Part shown: piece by piece, positions 1 to 7,882 of the stretch | Position numbering within the stretch: position 1 is the first letter of the stretch | How the letters are laid out: every line of letters starts with the position of its first letter | Assembly (NCBI GenBank): GCA_003646045.1 | Contig: QNDV01000008.1 | Span: 1 to 15,746, forward strand | Direction: 5' to 3' | From: a bacterium | GTDB taxonomy: Bacteria; Krumholzibacteriota; Krumholzibacteria; LZORAL124-64-63 | Length of the DNA stretch: 15,746 bases | Position numbers and translations under genes: made by a program | The notes under the pieces: model-generated | What the model was told of the DNA's origin: nothing | Database searches by the model: none | Seen by the model: the letters and a program-made list of their open reading frames with translations, nothing else

Positions 1-1424
1 AGCAGGTGGACATAACCGGCCACGGCGTTGTTGCCGATGTTGCCGGTGGGCGCGCCGATGGCCAGATCGGCCTGGCCGTCCCCGTTGAAGTCGCCGGCCG
101 AAGCCACCCAGCCGCCGTAATGATCACCAGCGGCCGCACCCGGCACCATGGGAGTGACGGGCAATTGTTCCACACCGGCCGCGCCTGTCGATCCGCCCCC
201 GTTGGCCCAGCGATAGGCCCGGCCGCCGTCACTGGTGCCGTTGCCCTGGTCGTCCTGGGCGTTGGCGAAGGGAGCCCCCACTACCAGGTCCGGATCATCC
301 GCTCCCGGTTCGTGCACCCAGTCCAGGCTGTAACCCAGACTGTCGTTGGCCGCTGCGCCCTCGAGCCAGCGGTCTCCCCGCCCATCCACGCTGGTAGAGC
401 CCAGGTGGATCTCAACCCGGCCGCGGATGCCGGATCCGTCGTTGGCGCCCGGACCTCCCACGGCGATGTCGGCATACGAGTCGCCGTTCCAGTTGCCCCC
501 GCCGCGCACCACGAAACCGTAGAGGGCACCGGCGCGGTTACTGATATCCGGGCGCAGGATCTTGTCGATGGTGGTATCGGGAGCGGCACCGCCCAAGGTG
601 CCCTCGTAGACGAAAACCGCGCCCGTATCGAGACCGTTGAGGTTGTAGCGTGGGGCGCCCACCGCCACGGATTCTGCGTTGCCGCCCAGGAAGTTCCCGG
701 CGCCGGTCACCGACCAGCCGAAGTTGTTGTTGGTGGTGTCGCTGATCAGGATCGTGGCATCGGCCAGGTCCTCGCTCACACCGAAGGATGAACCAAACAG
801 CACATAGGCTTTGCCGGCGGCGCCCACACTCCAGGGCGCGCCTACGATCAGATCACCGTAGTCGCCGTTGTCCCCGTTGAAGTTACCCGCCGCGGCCACG
901 GCGAAGCCAAACTGGTCACCGCCGGTCTCACCGGCAATCTCGTTGGCAGCCCGGTCCTGGGCACGACCCGAAGCAGGCAACGTGGCTGCACCGTGAAATA
1001 CCAGTACGCGGCCCGTATTGCCCGAGTGCCAGGGAGCGCCCAGGGCAAAATCGGCCAGGCCGTCGCCGTTCAGGTCCCCGACGTGGGCTACGGATGTGCC
1101 CAGGCGTTCTGCCGCGAGACCCGTCCAGATACGGTCTGGAGCCACGGGCAACTCGCGGCTCCCGTACCAGAAGAACACCACACCGGCGTCCGAACCCGCT
1201 CGATTGTCACCTGGCATGCCGATCAACAGCTCGTCCAAGCCGTCGCCGTTCAGGTCGGGTATCACGGCAATACTGCCGCCCATGAACTGGTTGGCAACGC
1301 CGTTTTCCACATCCGACAGGTGCACATCGGCCCCCGCCGGCACCGCGGCCAGGACTACCAGGAACATCCAGATCGTTTGGACCGCGACAACGGCACGATG
1401 GTTGCATAGCGAAGTGGAGATCAC
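1..1424 (-). CDS. Secreted FG-GAP repeat (integrin alpha-like beta-propeller) protein, 3' end beyond the window
   Basis: The open minus-strand frame runs from a GTG at 1424 to the left edge, giving 474 visible residues with no stop. The GTG is chosen because GGGAGG (1439-1434) lies about 7-9 bases upstream and it gives a complete signal peptide: a short n-region with His9 and Arg10, a hydrophobic core at about residues 18-28 (IWMFLVVLAAV), and an AGA site before Asp33. Seven FG-GAP-type blades follow, each with a calcium-loop-like segment and a [IV]GAP-like strand. They include DLNGDGLDELLIGMP, DLNGDGLADFALGAP, NFNGDNGDYGDLIVGAP, NWNGDSYADIAVGGP and DFNGDGQADLAIGAP. Blades 4 and 6 have degenerate loops. 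Seven blades would fit one closed propeller, though more may lie off the edge. FG-GAP propellers are typically extracellular and involved in calcium-dependent folding, adhesion or ligand binding. The ligand here is unknown. The gene is divergent from an M23 peptidase gene. Confidence 0.88.
   Translation of the reverse strand, partial: MISTSLCNHRAVVAVQTIWMFLVVLAAVPAGADVHLSDVENGVANQFMGGSIAVIPDLNGDGLDELLIGMPGDNRAGSDAGVVFFWYGSRELPVAPDRIWTGLAAERLGTSVAHVGDLNGDGLADFALGAPWHSGNTGRVLVFHGAATLPASGRAQDRAANEIAGETGGDQFGFAVAAAGNFNGDNGDYGDLIVGAPWSVGAAGKAYVLFGSSFGVSEDLADATILISDTTNNNFGWSVTGAGNFLGGNAESVAVGAPRYNLNGLDTGAVFVYEGTLGGAAPDTTIDKILRPDISNRAGALYGFVVRGGGNWNGDSYADIAVGGPGANDGSGIRGRVEIHLGSTSVDGRGDRWLEGAAANDSLGYSLDWVHEPGADDPDLVVGAPFANAQDDQGNGTSDGGRAYRWANGGGSTGAAGVEQLPVTPMVPGAAAGDHYGGWVASAGDFNGDGQADLAIGAPTGNIGNNAVAGYVHL
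1059..1256 (-). repeat. Two identical 18-bp copies encoding FG-GAP calcium loops
   Basis: GCCGTCGCCGTTCAGGTC (plus-strand reading) occurs at 1059-1076 and again at 1239-1256, 180 bp apart. Both copies encode the DLNGDG loop of blades 1 and 2. The other blades encode similar loops with different codons. This is an internal protein repeat and not a mobile or regulatory repeat. Confidence 0.75.
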
Positions 1425-1468
1425 GAAAAGGCCTCCCAAACGGATGGTATGAGGAGCCCGAGCACTGA

Positions 1469-1518
1469 CCCGGTGGGCACCGGGCCATCTTCTTCGGGCA
1501 GATTGCACGCTTTCGTGC
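1469..1518 (-). promoter_or_regulatory. Leader with two short inverted repeats upstream of the FG-GAP gene
   Basis: The predicted 5' leader holds two inverted repeats. One is GCACG-AAAG-CGTGC (1518 to 1505), a 5-bp stem with a 4-base loop at about the predicted transcription start. The other is CCCGGTG/CACCGGG (1484 to 1469) with only two bases between the arms. They could be 5' mRNA hairpins or operator half-sites. I recognise no known riboswitch class, and GC-rich DNA produces such repeats by chance. Confidence 0.3.
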
Positions 1519-1520
1519 CC

Positions 1521-1549
1521 ATTATACCACCATTTGGGCTGCCGGTCAT
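1521..1549 (-). promoter_or_regulatory. Probable sigma-70 promoter with extended -10 for the FG-GAP gene
   Basis: On the minus strand the -10 is a perfect TATAAT (1526 to 1521), preceded by TGG to form an extended -10 (TGnTATAAT). Seventeen bases upstream lies ATGACC (1549 to 1544), which matches four of six positions of TTGACA. A start site near 1514 would give a leader of about 90 bases before the GTG at 1424. It is the best promoter-like match I saw in the window. Sigma-factor preference in this phylum is unknown, so the call rests on the sequence match. Confidence 0.6.
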
Positions 1550-1664
1550 CACGGGGCAACGAAAAGCCCTTGCCTCGGGCTGCGTGTCGGGTGCAAATTG
1601 GGGGTGTCTCGCCAGACTCTCCCGCATCGTCACCGGCAAGCGGAATACGTTTAAAGAGGAATTC

Positions 1665-3131
1665 ATGTATCGGCAGGATGCGACCACTTCCGGCAAGCGG
1701 TTATACGGCAGTCCCCTGTTGGGCCTGGCGGGATTGATCCTGCTGGCGGTGGGCGCCGGCATCCTCCTGATGGAAGGACCGCAGCGGGATCCGGCCAACG
1801 GCGTGGGCGGCCCCGCCGAAGCATCCCTGACCGATATCCTGGCCGCTTCCGCCAACTGGTCCCTGCCCACCGGCATCCCGGTGTCCGATTCGGGTGACCC
1901 TTGGTTGGCCCCCACCGAGCGTGGCCCGGTGTTCCGGCGCGACGAGGGCCCGGTGGACATGCGCATCGGCAACGGCGAGACCTTCTACGACGCGGTCACC
2001 GCCCGCGGTGCGGCCCACGAGGACATCATGACCCTGGTGGCGGCCTGTAAGAGCTTCCGCAACCTGTCCAAGGTTCGCCGTGGTGAACTTTTCCGCGTAC
2101 ATATCACCCCCGACGGCGGCCTGCAGTCCGTGGGCTTCGACCTGGACGAGGAGAGTTTCGTCGACTGGGTCCGCGAGGGAGATACCTACCTGCGCCACGA
2201 CGGCACCTATCCTGTGGAGCATCGCATCAAGGGCATCGGCGGGACCATCGAGCTGTCCCTCTACGCCAGCCTGCAGGACCATGACGCGCCCCTGGCCCTG
2301 GCCGCCAAACTCAACGACATCCTGGGCTGGGACGTGGACTTCACCCGCGACCTGCGCCAGGGCGATACTTTCCGCATCGTCTACGAGGAAATCTGGAAGG
2401 ACGGCAAGGTGGTCCGCACCGGTGCCATCGAGGCGGCGGAACTCGTGAACCGGGGACAGGTGCGGCGCGCCTTGCGCTTCGAGGACGCCAACGGCCGTCC
2501 CGGCTACTACGATCCCACCGGCAAGAACCTGCAGAAGCAACTCATGCGCGCGCCTCTGGAGTATTCGCGCATCAGCAGCAAGTTCTCCTACAACCGTCTG
2601 CATCCGGTACTGAATCGCTGGATGCCCCATCTGGGCGTGGACTATGCCGCTCCCCTGGGCACTCCGGTCAGGGCGGCTGGCAACGGCACGGTGGTGGCGG
2701 CCACGAGCAAGAAGGGCAACGGCCGCTACATCCGCATCCGCCACACCAACCGGGAATACGAAACCTACTACCTGCACTTGTCCCGCTTCGGCAAGGGCAT
2801 CCGCAAGGGCACCAAGGTCGATCAGGGCCAGATCATCGGCTACGTGGGAGCTACCGGCTACGCCACCGGGCCCCACCTGGACTTCCGGGTCAAGAAGAGC
2901 GGACGCTTTGTCAACCCCCGCACCCTGAAACTGCCGGCGGCCGCGCCGGTGGCCGACTCCCTGCGGGATGTCTTCGCCCAGGAAGTGGACCGCTGCGATA
3001 ACGCCCTAGCCGCCGTGGGTACCGGCACGCCGGCGGAGTTGCCTGTCCTGACCATCCTGCGCCCACCGGCCTGGGACGCGGTGGACTACGCCGCCCGTGA
3101 ACTGCCGGACGGCGTACGCGCGGCCAACTGA
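1665..3131 (+). CDS. Membrane-anchored M23 family peptidoglycan endopeptidase with OapA-like domain
   Basis: A 488-residue protein starting at the ATG at 1665, with AAAGAGGA (1653-1660) upstream. An in-frame ATG at 1449 would add 72 non-homologous residues and run through the divergent promoter, so it is rejected. A single N-terminal membrane segment lies at about residues 16-35 (LLGLAGLILLAVGAGILLM). Next comes an OapA/Csd3-like middle region (about 95-290), then a LytM/M23 domain (about 305-425). Visible catalytic features are the HLGVD motif (His322, Asp326), His371 in YLHLS, and GPHLD (His404, Asp406). Most family members have HxH here, so the last zinc ligand is Asp instead of His. A tail of about 60 residues follows. 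The closest architectural relatives are diderm MepM-type DD-endopeptidases, which cut peptide crosslinks in the periplasm. I see no strong promoter; TTGCCT (1570-1575) with CAAATT (1594-1599) is a weak candidate. Confidence 0.92.
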   Translation: MYRQDATTSGKRLYGSPLLGLAGLILLAVGAGILLMEGPQRDPANGVGGPAEASLTDILAASANWSLPTGIPVSDSGDPWLAPTERGPVFRRDEGPVDMRIGNGETFYDAVTARGAAHEDIMTLVAACKSFRNLSKVRRGELFRVHITPDGGLQSVGFDLDEESFVDWVREGDTYLRHDGTYPVEHRIKGIGGTIELSLYASLQDHDAPLALAAKLNDILGWDVDFTRDLRQGDTFRIVYEEIWKDGKVVRTGAIEAAELVNRGQVRRALRFEDANGRPGYYDPTGKNLQKQLMRAPLEYSRISSKFSYNRLHPVLNRWMPHLGVDYAAPLGTPVRAAGNGTVVAATSKKGNGRYIRIRHTNREYETYYLHLSRFGKGIRKGTKVDQGQIIGYVGATGYATGPHLDFRVKKSGRFVNPRTLKLPAAAPVADSLRDVFAQEVDRCDNALAAVGTGTPAELPVLTILRPPAWDAVDYAARELPDGVRAAN

Positions 3132-3173
3132 GCGCCATCACCTCTTGTCAGCGTGTTTGGTCCATGTCGGGAT

Positions 3174-4706
3174 TCAGTCCCGGCGAGCCAGATTGCGTCC
3201 GGTCAGCACCAGTCCCGAGGGAATCTGCAGCAGGCGGCCGTCGGCAGGTCGCCACAGACCCACCGGTCCCGGATTCACGGGGGCATCGGCCAGGGGGGGC
3301 GAACCGGTGGGCAGATGTTCCGGCGCCAGGACGCCCACGTCGTACTCTTCGCGGTGCGGCGGATCGTTCCAGACGATGGTCAGACGCAGACGCTCGTCGT
3401 CCCGCAGTACTTCCCGGTCGGTGGTGGGCGGCAACACTGCGACCATGGGCAAGCGGTCCAACTCCACCACGAAATGTCGGGCAGTGGTCTGGGCGTTGTC
3501 CTCATCTCCCAGACGGGATAACGGCGGCAAGGCGGTCCACTCGTCACGACCGTCAAAGCGACCGGTCAGCGACCTGTCGTGGGCGGCACGCAGCAGGGGA
3601 CCGTCCGTCCCGGCCAACGTCACCGTATCGGCATCCATGACCTGCAGCGTCAGGGCACGCAGGTCCACCAGCGGAGACAGTGTACCCGCGAGGCTCTGCA
3701 GGGGCGTCTTGCCCGCCAGGATGGGCAGTCCCCGCCGCAACGCCCCCACACTCACTTCATCCAGGGGCGCGGCGAACGCAATAGCCAGGCGGTCAGAGTC
3801 ATCGGTTGCCGGGTCCGGATCCACCCCGGGCCCTGCCAGGGTGATGCTGCGCCAGATGTGGTCCAGATCCCAGGTGGCACGGGCCTCAGCCATGTAATCC
3901 AGCGGTACCACCTGCCGCGCCGGCGTCTCACTCACGTCGTAGACCAGCAGTGCCACGGTCTCGCCATGGGCCAGGACCCGCGGTACGCCGTCCACCAGTC
4001 GCCACCGGTCGTCGTAGTGGATGCTGTATTCCCTGGCCATGGCAGGCACCACCGGGTCATCGGGACCGGTCACTTCCAGCCACCAACGACCGGCCTCTTT
4101 CTGCAGGCGGGCCGGGCGTCCTCCCCAGACCAGTTCGATGGCCTCCAGACTGTCAGGATCGAAGCCGGGCAACAGGGTCTGCACACGCACCGACTGTGGT
4201 AATCCCGCCAGTAGATCGCGGGTTTCCCTGACCACCGTAAAACAACCGGGGCGGCCTGCCCCGGAGGCGTAGATGAAACCCGTGACCGGATTGGCGGCCC
4301 CCAGGGACAGCCTGATCTCTCGACCGTCTTCGTGGAGGATGACCAGGCGGACGGCCTGTGGTCCGTTGAATTCGTAGCGCCGGTCCAACGGTTCCGTACC
4401 TGCGAGCACCGCACCACCCAGGGCGGCGGACATTTCATCCAGTCGGAAAGCCAGCAACCGGGGATCCACCCAGTCGTGCAACGCCCCGCGCAGGGACCAG
4501 GCTGTGCCCTCGCCCCGTACCAGGCGGTGCTGGCGTCCGTTCTCCGTCACCAGGATCTGGGAGATGGTGGCGGGATCCATGTCCAGCAGGGGCCCGCCCA
4601 GCAGTAGTTCCTTGCCCGCCGAACCACCACCGCGCAGGATCAGCAGCACACCGGCGACCAGCAGCAGGCCCAGCGGTACCAGGGTAAGCAGCACGCGGCG
4701 GATCAT
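3174..4706 (-). CDS. DUF4340-type membrane-anchored periplasmic protein of a Gld-like ABC system
   Basis: A 510-residue protein from the ATG at 4706, which overlaps the stop of the upstream permease gene as ATGA, so translational coupling is likely. A longer in-frame start at 4889 adds a Pro/Arg/Gly-rich stretch lying inside the neighbouring gene and is rejected. The N-terminus is a single membrane anchor (residues about 2-26, RRVLLTLVPLGLLLVAGVLLIL). The rest looks extracytoplasmic: beta-rich repeats such as ISQILVTENGRQHRLVRGEG followed by W-containing segments. That pattern, and its position next to GldA and GldF/G genes, fits DUF4340. Function is unproven. By context it probably works with the GldG-type domain on the outer face of the transporter. 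It ends 43 bases from the convergent M23 gene, with no clear terminator between them. Confidence 0.75.
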   Translation of the reverse strand: MIRRVLLTLVPLGLLLVAGVLLILRGGGSAGKELLLGGPLLDMDPATISQILVTENGRQHRLVRGEGTAWSLRGALHDWVDPRLLAFRLDEMSAALGGAVLAGTEPLDRRYEFNGPQAVRLVILHEDGREIRLSLGAANPVTGFIYASGAGRPGCFTVVRETRDLLAGLPQSVRVQTLLPGFDPDSLEAIELVWGGRPARLQKEAGRWWLEVTGPDDPVVPAMAREYSIHYDDRWRLVDGVPRVLAHGETVALLVYDVSETPARQVVPLDYMAEARATWDLDHIWRSITLAGPGVDPDPATDDSDRLAIAFAAPLDEVSVGALRRGLPILAGKTPLQSLAGTLSPLVDLRALTLQVMDADTVTLAGTDGPLLRAAHDRSLTGRFDGRDEWTALPPLSRLGDEDNAQTTARHFVVELDRLPMVAVLPPTTDREVLRDDERLRLTIVWNDPPHREEYDVGVLAPEHLPTGSPPLADAPVNPGPVGLWRPADGRLLQIPSGLVLTGRNLARRD

Positions 4707-6862
4707 GCGCGACCGCCCAGGCGACGGTGCCGCAGCATGACTCCCAGGGCCAGGCACCCCACCAGCAGGGGCCAACCCACCACCGAGCCCCAGCCCAGGG
4801 TCTTGCGGGCGGCCAGGGACAGGACCAGGGGCTGGCTCAACGGGTCGCGGCCTCGCAGTTCGATCAGGTCCTCTTCGCGGGCCAGCCATCCCAGGGCGTT
4901 GAGACCCAGGTCCCGGTTGCCGCCCAGATTGAAGTTGGCGTTGGTCAGGAACTCGGAATTGCCGATGACCACCATGCGACCGTGGAGTCCACCCTTACCG
5001 GACAGGGCCACTTCGACCACCATGCCGAAGTCCAGGGGTCCGAGCCTGTCGGCACCACGATCGAACTGCGTGGGGCCCGAGAAGCGCTGTACCGGGTCGG
5101 TTTCCGCCCACACCGCCGCATCGGTGCGCAGGATGATGGCGCCGGTCACCAGGCTGTCCGGTTCACCCGTGATGGTCACGGCCTGGGCCAGGGGAAAGAT
5201 GGTGGCCACCCCCATGAGCGGATCGGAAACCTCGTGGGCGCCGTAGGTATCGCCGATGACCACGGTGCGGGCCCGGACGCCGAATTCCCCGCTTGGTCGC
5301 TGGACCGGGATGATGACATCGCCCGTGAGCAGGATGCGCCAGTTGGCCATCCAGTCCACCCACGCCCGGGGCGTCGGCGGATCAAAGAGGGCCAAAAGGG
5401 CGCCGCCACCGGCCAGGAAGTCCTCCAGGGCCGCCAGTTCCTCCGGACCCGGTTCTGTGCGCGGGCCGGCGATGATCAGTACGTCCGCATCGTCCGGCAC
5501 CCGTTGCAGCAGGGGCAGCTGCAGGATCCCCAGGTCGTAGCCCTGATCCCTCAACAGACCGGACATGCCGGCATAACCGCCGACCCCCTCGCTGTCGGGG
5601 AGATGCTCGCCGTGGCCCAGCACATGGTATACGCGGGCCTGTTTGCCGGTAGCCATGCGGTAGACGGCATTGATCAGGCCACTCTCGTCGGGCTGCAACA
5701 CCAGGGTCGACCGCTCACCGGCGGTGACCACCATGGTCCGCGCCACATTCACGCCGTAGCGACGCACCAACTCCAGTTCCGTCTCCGGATCCAGCATGCG
5801 ATAGCCGAAGCGGTGCGAGTGCTGGCTGCAGGCCTTCAGCAGGGCATCGGTCACGTCGTAGGCCGGATCCAGGCGCTGGTAGAAGGCCAGAACCTCCACC
5901 TCGTCGGCCACGGGTTCGGAGGCCGCCAGATGTGCCGGCAGATCCTCGAGGATGCGCAGGGTCTGGGGCGCCAGGCTGTAGCGCTTGTTGGTGGTCAAGT
6001 CGGCGGTGACCGGGAACTGTAATGCCACCATGTAGAGCACCACCGCCACCACACCGGTCAACAGGGGCGGCAGCCACAGCACGGTGCGGCGGGCCGCGGG
6101 CTGGCGACGTCCCGCCAGGACCGAGGTGGCGGCAACCAGGGGCACTACCGCCATGAGAAGGAAAAAGACCACGTCGCGGGAATCCAGCACGCCCCGGCTG
6201 AACTTCTCGAAATGTCCCAGGAAGCTCATTTCGCGACACACGCTACCGGCAATCCCCGGCAGGTAGCGGGACAACGCCCCCACCAGGAACAGTAGCATGG
6301 ACCAGGCAAAAGCCAGGAAGTAGGCGATTATCTGGTGCCCGAACAGGGAAGAGGCCAGAACCCCCCAGGCCGCCAACGTTGCCGACAGCAGCAGCAGGCC
6401 GGTCCAGGCCGCCACCACCGGTCCGGGTTCCGGATCGCCCAGTACGGCCACGGTGCCGAAGTAGGCTCCCGACGCCAGGATGATCAACACCGCCACGGTA
6501 AGCGCCGCCAGCCACTTGCCCACCACCCAGGTCCGGTCCGGTACGGGCCAGCTGGCGATCAGGTCCCAGCGCCCGGACTTGTAGTCCGGCGCGAACAGGC
6601 GCATGGTCACCGCCGGCATCAGCAGCAGCAGGAACAGGGTCATGTTGGAGACCAGCGGCCGGAACAGGCCTTCCGCCAGATTGAGATAGTTGCCGCTGCG
6701 GGCGCTCTGCAGCGCGGTCAGGGACAGCTCGCTGTAGGCGAAGACGAAGACCGTGAAGAACAGCCCCACCGCCACCAGGAAACCCGTCAGCACCACCGGC
6801 GCGATGGCGCCGTGGAAGAAGGCCCCCACTTCGCGGGACACGATGGCGCGCAGCTGCCTCAT
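4703..6862 (-). CDS. Fused ABC-2 permease and GldG-type auxiliary protein (GldF-GldG fusion)
   Basis: A 719-residue protein. Residues about 1-255 form an ABC-2 permease with six predicted membrane segments (about 19-43, 72-90, 117-141, 148-172, 176-200, 230-250). A seventh helix (about 260-283) leads into a GldG-like extracytoplasmic region (about 285-685). GldG signatures are ADLTTNKRYSLAPQTLRIL (from 287), VYHVLGHGE (411-419), and the NSEFLTNANF plus GNRDLGLNALGWLA stretch (635-661). A last helix (about 690-710) and RHRR anchor the C-terminus. In Bacteroidota, GldF and GldG are usually separate and, with GldA, are linked to gliding; homologues also occur in non-gliding bacteria. Here one polypeptide carries both. 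It overlaps the ATPase gene upstream and the DUF4340 gene downstream by 4 bases each. The substrate is unknown, and gliding cannot be inferred. Confidence 0.85.
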   Translation of the reverse strand: MRQLRAIVSREVGAFFHGAIAPVVLTGFLVAVGLFFTVFVFAYSELSLTALQSARSGNYLNLAEGLFRPLVSNMTLFLLLLMPAVTMRLFAPDYKSGRWDLIASWPVPDRTWVVGKWLAALTVAVLIILASGAYFGTVAVLGDPEPGPVVAAWTGLLLLSATLAAWGVLASSLFGHQIIAYFLAFAWSMLLFLVGALSRYLPGIAGSVCREMSFLGHFEKFSRGVLDSRDVVFFLLMAVVPLVAATSVLAGRRQPAARRTVLWLPPLLTGVVAVVLYMVALQFPVTADLTTNKRYSLAPQTLRILEDLPAHLAASEPVADEVEVLAFYQRLDPAYDVTDALLKACSQHSHRFGYRMLDPETELELVRRYGVNVARTMVVTAGERSTLVLQPDESGLINAVYRMATGKQARVYHVLGHGEHLPDSEGVGGYAGMSGLLRDQGYDLGILQLPLLQRVPDDADVLIIAGPRTEPGPEELAALEDFLAGGGALLALFDPPTPRAWVDWMANWRILLTGDVIIPVQRPSGEFGVRARTVVIGDTYGAHEVSDPLMGVATIFPLAQAVTITGEPDSLVTGAIILRTDAAVWAETDPVQRFSGPTQFDRGADRLGPLDFGMVVEVALSGKGGLHGRMVVIGNSEFLTNANFNLGGNRDLGLNALGWLAREEDLIELRGRDPLSQPLVLSLAARKTLGWGSVVGWPLLVGCLALGVMLRHRRLGGRA

Positions 6863-7848
6863 GTCGTCTCCTCCTCGCCGCTCGCGGAATCGGATGTGGC
6901 AGGGTCGGCTTCCGCGGGAGAGGCTCCGGTCAGGCGCAGGAAGAGGTCTTCCAGGCTGGGGCCCCCGTCGCGGATGTTCTGCAGCCGACCACCCGCCGCC
7001 AGCACCGACTCCACCAGGGCGGGCCTGATCTCCACCGGGTTGCCGGCGATACTGACTTCCGCTCCGTCCTCGGTGACCTTGACATCATCCACCCCGGTGA
7101 CCCGGGCCAGGGCCTGGGCCACGGCGTCCCGGTCGCCATCCCAGGACAAGACCACCCGGCGCCCCACCGCACCCCCGCCGGCCGCGGCCTGGGCCAGGCC
7201 TTCAGCGTTTTCTTCGGCCACCAGTCGTCCCTGGTCCAGGATCAGCACCCGTTCGCAGATGGCGGCCACCTCGCTGAGGATGTGGCTGCTCAGCAGGACC
7301 GTGCGCCGCCCCCGGAAACCGCGGATCAACTCGCGGATCTCCACGATCTGGTGGGGATCCAGGCCACTGGTGGGTTCGTCGAGAATCAGGACTTCGGGAT
7401 CGCCAATCAGAGCCTGGGCCAGGCCCACACGCTTGCGAAAGCCGTGGCTGAGATTGCCCACGAGTTTGCGGTGCACCTGCTGCAGACCGGTGGAGACGAT
7501 GGCGGCGTCCACCACCGCGGCGGTGTCGGCTTCGGGCACGCCCTTGATGGCGGCCACGAAGGACAACAGCGAGATCACACTCTGGTCGGAGTACAGGGCG
7601 ACCTGCTCCGGCATGAAACCCACTCGTGAGCGCACGCCCAGCGGATCGTCCAGCAGATCACACCCGGCCACCCGGGCCTGGCCCGAAGTGGGTGCCAGAG
7701 ATCCGGTGAGTATCTTCATGGTGGTGGATTTGCCGGCCCCGTTGGGACCGAGGAAACCGACGACTTCGCCCGCCCCCACGGTAAACGAGACGTTGTCCAG
7801 GGCCAGGGTCGCTCCGTAGCGTCGAGTCAATCCGGTTACTTCTATCAT
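6859..7848 (-). CDS. ABC transporter ATP-binding protein, GldA/CcmA-like
   Basis: A 329-residue cytoplasmic ATPase. Walker A is GPNGAGKST (34-42). The Q-loop region reads GFMPEQ (77-82), with Glu81 near the usual Gln position. The signature is LSHGF (133-137) in place of LSGGQ, resembling GldA-type versions such as LSKGY. Walker B is VLILDEP (153-159), and the switch His is His189 in LLSSH. A C-terminal domain (about 230-308) ending in SLEDLFLRLTG follows, then an acidic Ser/Glu tail. It should energise the fused GldF-GldG permease, whose ATG overlaps this gene's stop by 4 bases. The ATG at 7848 starts with the typical IEVTGLTRRYG and is supported by homology more than by its Shine-Dalgarno site: GAAGGAAGAG lies rather far upstream. 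fabH ends 34 bases upstream. Confidence 0.93.
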   Translation of the reverse strand: MIEVTGLTRRYGATLALDNVSFTVGAGEVVGFLGPNGAGKSTTMKILTGSLAPTSGQARVAGCDLLDDPLGVRSRVGFMPEQVALYSDQSVISLLSFVAAIKGVPEADTAAVVDAAIVSTGLQQVHRKLVGNLSHGFRKRVGLAQALIGDPEVLILDEPTSGLDPHQIVEIRELIRGFRGRRTVLLSSHILSEVAAICERVLILDQGRLVAEENAEGLAQAAAGGGAVGRRVVLSWDGDRDAVAQALARVTGVDDVKVTEDGAEVSIAGNPVEIRPALVESVLAAGGRLQNIRDGGPSLEDLFLRLTGASPAEADPATSDSASGEEETT

Positions 7849-7882
7849 GACCCAGCACCCGCTCTTCCTTCAACGATCCGGG

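Noticed and set aside
1449..1664. A 72-residue N-terminal extension of the M23 peptidase from an upstream ATG
   Set aside because: It runs through the divergent promoter, lacks a Shine-Dalgarno site, and would bury the membrane anchor. The ATG at 1665 has a good site.
1425..1664. A riboswitch (c-di-GMP, cobalamin or SAM) in the divergent gap
   Set aside because: Some GGGCAA-like and hairpin pieces are present, but the conserved cores of these classes are not.
1701..2876. A 391-codon open frame on the minus strand
   Set aside because: It is the reverse shadow of the M23 peptidase gene, which has clear catalytic motifs and a Shine-Dalgarno site.
3132..3185. A bidirectional terminator between the convergent M23 and DUF4340 genes
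   Set aside because: Only a 5-bp stem (CGGGA/TCCCG, 3168-3182) overlaps the DUF4340 stop, with no T-run on either side.
4727..6022. A 431-codon open frame on the plus strand
   Set aside because: It is antisense to the GldF-GldG fusion gene, Gln/His/Gly-rich, and shows no recognisable motif.
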